From Chaenocephalus aceratus (lineage: Eukaryota; Chordata; Actinopteri; Perciformes; Channichthyidae): a DNA stretch of 64,000 bases. Position 1 is the first letter of the stretch. Every line of letters starts with the position of its first letter. The position numbers were made by a program, and so were the translations under genes. Shown piece by piece: positions 60,279-64,000 of this stretch. A model generated the notes under the pieces. It did not search any database. It had not been told where the DNA came from and worked only from the letters and a program-made list of their open reading frames with translations. The DNA lies in contig JAMFTG010000113.1 in the NCBI GenBank assembly GCA_023974075.1, positions 186,001 through 250,000 of the forward strand. Direction: 5' to 3'.

Positions 60279-61044
60279 ACGCACACAAGGTTCAGTTACC
60301 TCTCCTTCTACAAAGCCTCGTGGGAAGAATGACATCATCCCCTCTCTTTCTCCGCAGCTGTCAATCAAAGCAGACAATGAGGTTGAAGGGTTAAATCTCT
60401 CCTGATGGAGCAACCTGTACCACTGTGTTGAAAAGAGAGCATGTCTAAGTGCAATATCACATTACACACACACTTTTGACATAAAGTGTGTGTTCAAAAT
60501 GTCTGAAGCCTCAGTGAGTGACTTGGAATGAGTCATTTTTCAGATAGCTGTTAAAAAATGTAATGAACATTATACTAAAACAAAATGTTCAGTGTTGGGA
60601 GGGTTTTCTAAAAAGGTATTTAGTCGTAAAAATGCTAGTTACCAGTACAAATCTAATCTGAGTTTCACAATATAAATGAAATGTAACCTGATTACTTTCC
60701 GTCACTTTTGGATAACCTCAATATCAAATGCAAAGCAAAGGTGAGGTGGTTTTCTGGAAGTATCTTTGTAATTACATTTTTTTATCATTTCATATTCCAG
60801 CTCTTCCTCAAAAAACATGTTTTGGATATCACGCCATTCACATTTTTTATTTACATTTTAAAATAAATGTATTTCTACCCCGAGCTTCCATAAGTGGGTC
60901 ACAAATGACCCGCATGCATTTCGGATCCTCTGGGAACCTTTGATTCTTATCACCTGTTGCTGTCAGGAATACATTCACTGTGACACACAGACGACATCAC
61001 AAGTGACACCTCTCGGAAGATTATTTTACACGGCAAGATCTGAT

Positions 61045-61270
61045 ACCTGGCAGTATAATAATAATAATACATTATATTTGTATAGGGCTTTTCAAGGACT
61101 CTACATCGCTTTACAATATAAGGGAAGGTTAGGGTGGGGGGGGTATAGGACTATCAAACCTGATCAACCGGCATGGATTGATGGGGGGGGGGCTATGAGT
61201 AGACAAGAGGAGAAGAGATGAGTTTTGGAAAGGGACTGGAATACTGTGAGGGTCTCAGAATAGCAGAGAT
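61045..61270. repeat. LINE/SINE 3'-tail-like sequence
   Basis: (AAT)n followed by TTGTATAGGGCTTTTCAAGG and CGCTTTACAATATAAG, words of a common fish retroposon tail in reverse orientation. No coding part. Confidence 0.45.
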
Positions 61271-61485
61271 CTTTGCATCGATATGTTCAAAACGCTTTTT
61301 CAAAATGTAATTTTTTTTTTTTTAAATTATAAATAGTGAAAAATTAAATATCAAATATTGCTAGTGTGAACCAAAATATAATAATATAAATATTATACAA
61401 GTGATTTTTCTTAACCAAAATGGCATAAAAACACATTATTCTTTTTGACCCACTTATGGAAGAGTGTAGGGTCCAGGGGTTAGAC

Positions 61486-62275
61486 CAGTGGTTCCCAAAC
61501 TTTCTCAGTCGGGACCCCCTTGGGTATTGGAAATATTTTCGGGACCCCCCAAACCGGTTCCCATCTATATTGGTAGGATTAATTGTATATTGTTGTAAAA
61601 ACATTACATTTTCTCTGCTAATAATAAGAAGATACAAAGTTCAACTATAATTGTATATTTTATTATGGATTACACATGAACTAACGTGCTTGTAATAGAT
61701 ACTGTGAATTAATTTGGCCTAATTAAAACTGGTTGGCCTTCTTCCCTGAGTAGTAGATTTTTAAATTCAAATTTCTTTAAGGAAAATATATTAATTAACT
61801 ACTATTTCTACTTCAGGTTGCAAACGATCACATCACTTTACCATTCCTATTCCACACTAGCTTATCAATGACTTGTGTGTGTGCTTGCTTTCCCTCGCAG
61901 ATCTTCTCAAAGCGGGGCTGTTGTTTTGAGACTGCCCCTCTCAGTTCACTCTCAATGTTCAGCTTTGATCTGTGTTTCGTTTTGATGGCAGCAACAGCAG
62001 AAAAAGCCTATCTCACACAAGTAATGTTGCAAAAGGCAGCATTATGCCCACAGCTCTCTGACCAATGAGATATTTTCGAGCAGTGTTTGTTTACAATTGA
62101 ATAATAACAATACATTTGATTTATATAGGTGCACTCTAAAAACAAATCTCAAAATCTCAAGGTGCTTCACAAAGCTAGAAGGAGAAAATAATAAAATAAA
62201 AAAATCTTCCCGCGACCCCCCTGCAGTACCTCCGCGACCCACCAGGTGTCGCGCCCCACAGTTTGAAAACCACTG
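61486..62275. mobile_element. hAT element, 790 bp, perfect 8-bp TSD
   Basis: Left end CAGTGGTTCCCAAACTTT; inverted right end CAGTGGTTTTCAAACTGT. Identical flanks GGTTAGAC at 61478-61485 and 62276-62283. A retroposon-tail-like piece is nested at about 62095-62180. Non-coding. Confidence 0.85.
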
Positions 62276-62718
62276 GGTTAGACAATAGAGCAATGTGACC
62301 TTAGACACGAAGGAACCAAGATATTTAGCATCAAAATGTAATTAGATTTGTAGGAAAACCTGCCTTTCATGAAGCATATTCAGTTTATACTCCAACGATG
62401 ATACACATGAGCACATACTACAGTTTAAAAAGCAGAAATACAATCTGAGTTAAGCTCACACACACCATTTTATGAATGTATAGCTTCACCAGCTCAATTA
62501 AAAACGGAACAAATGAAGCAAAGAACGTGAAAACCATAAAGCAGATTCAGGTAGTAGAAGTATAAATTCACACTTAAAGTATTATCCTACAGAACAGAAC
62601 AGCTGACAGAGAAGAGAGAACATTTTATCCTTTCACAACGAACACTATGCTCTTTTAACATCCTGCTTGTAATCCACCATTTTTAGAAATGTAACAGTTA
62701 TCTGATTAGTATCCTGAT

Positions 62719-62970
62719 TAATCCCGTTACACGTAATCCCGTTACACGTAATCCCGTTACACGTAATCCCATTACACGTAATCCCGTTACACGTAATCCC
62801 GTTACACGTAATCCCGTTACACGTAATCCCGTTGCACGTAATCTCGTTGCACGTAATCCCGTTACACGTAATCCCGTTACACATAATCCCGTTACACGTA
62901 ATCCCGTTACACGTAATCCCGTTACACGAAATCCCGTTGCACGTAATCCCGTTACACGTAATCCCGTTAC
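62719..62970. repeat. 15-bp minisatellite, about 17 copies
   Basis: Unit TAATCCCGTTACACG with rare A/G variants. Because 15 is a multiple of 3 and the unit lacks stops in several frames, it creates long spurious open frames on both strands (ITCNG or HVIPL pentapeptides). Confidence 0.95.
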
Positions 62971-64000
62971 TCTACAAGCCTGTTCATTTTGTAAGGAATC
63001 TTTACTGTACGTCTAAAAGACTTCGGAGAGAAACTGTTTCTGGCAACTCTCAGCTGACGTTGGCTGATTTACAGTAAAACCAACACCGACAAAAATGCGT
63101 CTTGTCCTCAAAATGAACTCCCACTGAAGTCCTTCTGCTCTACATCTGAGTGAAAATAACTTCAAAGAGCAGAAACAATGTGCCGCCCAGTAGAGGGATA
63201 TTTATACAGTGTGTATTCATAGTAAATGTCCTTGAGGAAAGATCTCGCTTGTAGTGAAACGTTGAATACTTTAATGAGTGCTGTACTAGCAGGCAGGGAC
63301 TGCCAGTGGAGATGAATGTGCTGCTTTCACTAATGAATGCAGATGTACCGCTTGTTTAGCTTGAAAGCTTTAACATCCAATGTTGTTGAAGGGAATACAA
63401 ACCGTTTAAACATGTTGGATAGATCTTTGCCATTATTTCATAGCAGGAACAAACTCGACAATTGAAGACAGACAGAAGAATGGTTCAGTAAAACAAGTTC
63501 CCGAGTAGACTAATAGAGCGCCGCAGTGATGCGTCCTAAAAACAGGAAGTGAGTTAGCATGTTACCACTTCCGGTTCCTTCGCCAAAAAGCAATTCGATC
63601 TCTCCGTAGGGTTTAGGAAAATATCTGGAACTAAGGTCTGTGGTTGAGACGCATTGAAGAGACGTTTTGTTCTACGACATTAAATCCATCAGCAGAGACC
63701 CCGCTGGGGATTTCTGAAGAGTTGACGTGTCTGAAAAACGATGGTTGTTACCAAGTGGCTGGATAGGACTACAGAAGTTGTCCAGGCCGTTGTACGTCAT
63801 TACGCCGAACACGTAAACACTCCTCTAAGTTAGTTTCTGTTCTGCTTGAAAGCAAGTCCCTGCCTCCTGCAAAGTGTTCAAACAAACACTTCAACTCGTT
63901 CCATATAGAATCTGTATGTTTGAATATGGATCTGAAGTCGGCGTGACGTTGAAGCAGCGACCCGGCTGTAGCTCGTTCATAGCATAACGTTAGCATTTTG

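Larger units (their letters stand above)
47562..64000 (+). other. Probable slit1 intron 1
   Basis: No further Slit exon (leucine-rich repeat coding sequence) is recognisable. Slit first introns are very long in vertebrates. The stretch holds only microsatellites, SINEs, LINE tails, hAT elements and unique sequence. The parts with nothing recognised are 48850-49990, 50420-51379, 52607-55130, 58530-60190, 60290-61040, 62290-62718 and 62971-64000. Confidence 0.5.

Noticed and set aside
62719..62970. Regular 15-bp repeats suggesting a CRISPR array
   Set aside because: The units are head-to-tail with no spacers, and the context is vertebrate.
63769..63996. 75-codon minus-strand open frame at the window end
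   Set aside because: No recognised domain, no splice context, and the surrounding sequence looks like repeat-derived DNA.

Overview
The window is vertebrate, almost certainly teleost (percomorph-like), nuclear DNA. The evidence is short exons with GT/AG splice sites, long introns packed with fish-type transposons (DIRS, L2-like LINEs, tRNA-derived SINEs, many hAT relics), long GT/CA microsatellites, and genes with clear fish or vertebrate identity. It contains no prokaryotic genes, operons, CRISPR array or phage.

Layout. 1-1604: 3' part of a DIRS-type tyrosine-recombinase retrotransposon. 1603-5436: duplicated promoter/first-exon sequence of a goose-type lysozyme gene, interrupted by an L2-like LINE. 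5364-7872 (+): an intact five-exon goose-type lysozyme gene. 8472-15794 (-): a nine-exon CD22/Siglec-like immunoglobulin receptor, with a 1.84-kb fold-back transposon in one intron. 16080-17125: a local tandem duplication. 17521-33285 (+): arhgap19, a Rho GTPase-activating protein, twelve exons, introns full of transposons. 33286-36190: its likely 3' UTR. 36200-46900: intergenic DNA dominated by a 6.36-kb composite hAT element carrying a 2.97-kb element with terminal inverted repeats of about 530 bp. 47412-47561 (+): first coding exon of a slit gene, most likely slit1. 47562-64000: presumably slit intron 1, with microsatellites, SINEs, LINE tails, hAT elements and a 15-bp minisatellite.

How the genes relate. 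Lysozyme g and the CD22-like receptor are both immune genes but are transcribed convergently and show no shared control. arhgap19 followed by slit1 in the same orientation matches the human 10q24 order, where a read-through transcript of the two is known. This supports both identifications.

Sequence quality matters here. arhgap19 and the CD22-like gene have intact splice sites but six single-base insertions, each in a short mononucleotide run, that break the frame. The slit exon appears to miss two single bases. The 16-17 kb tandem copies differ mostly by one-base indels. This pattern fits incompletely polished long-read assembly better than pseudogenes. The lysozyme gene is free of such errors.

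I found no clearly new biological system. The most distinctive items are the long-inverted-repeat transposon nested in a hAT element, the fold-back element in the CD22-like intron, the dying duplicate of the lysozyme promoter, and a dense set of hAT insertions with intact 8-bp target duplications.
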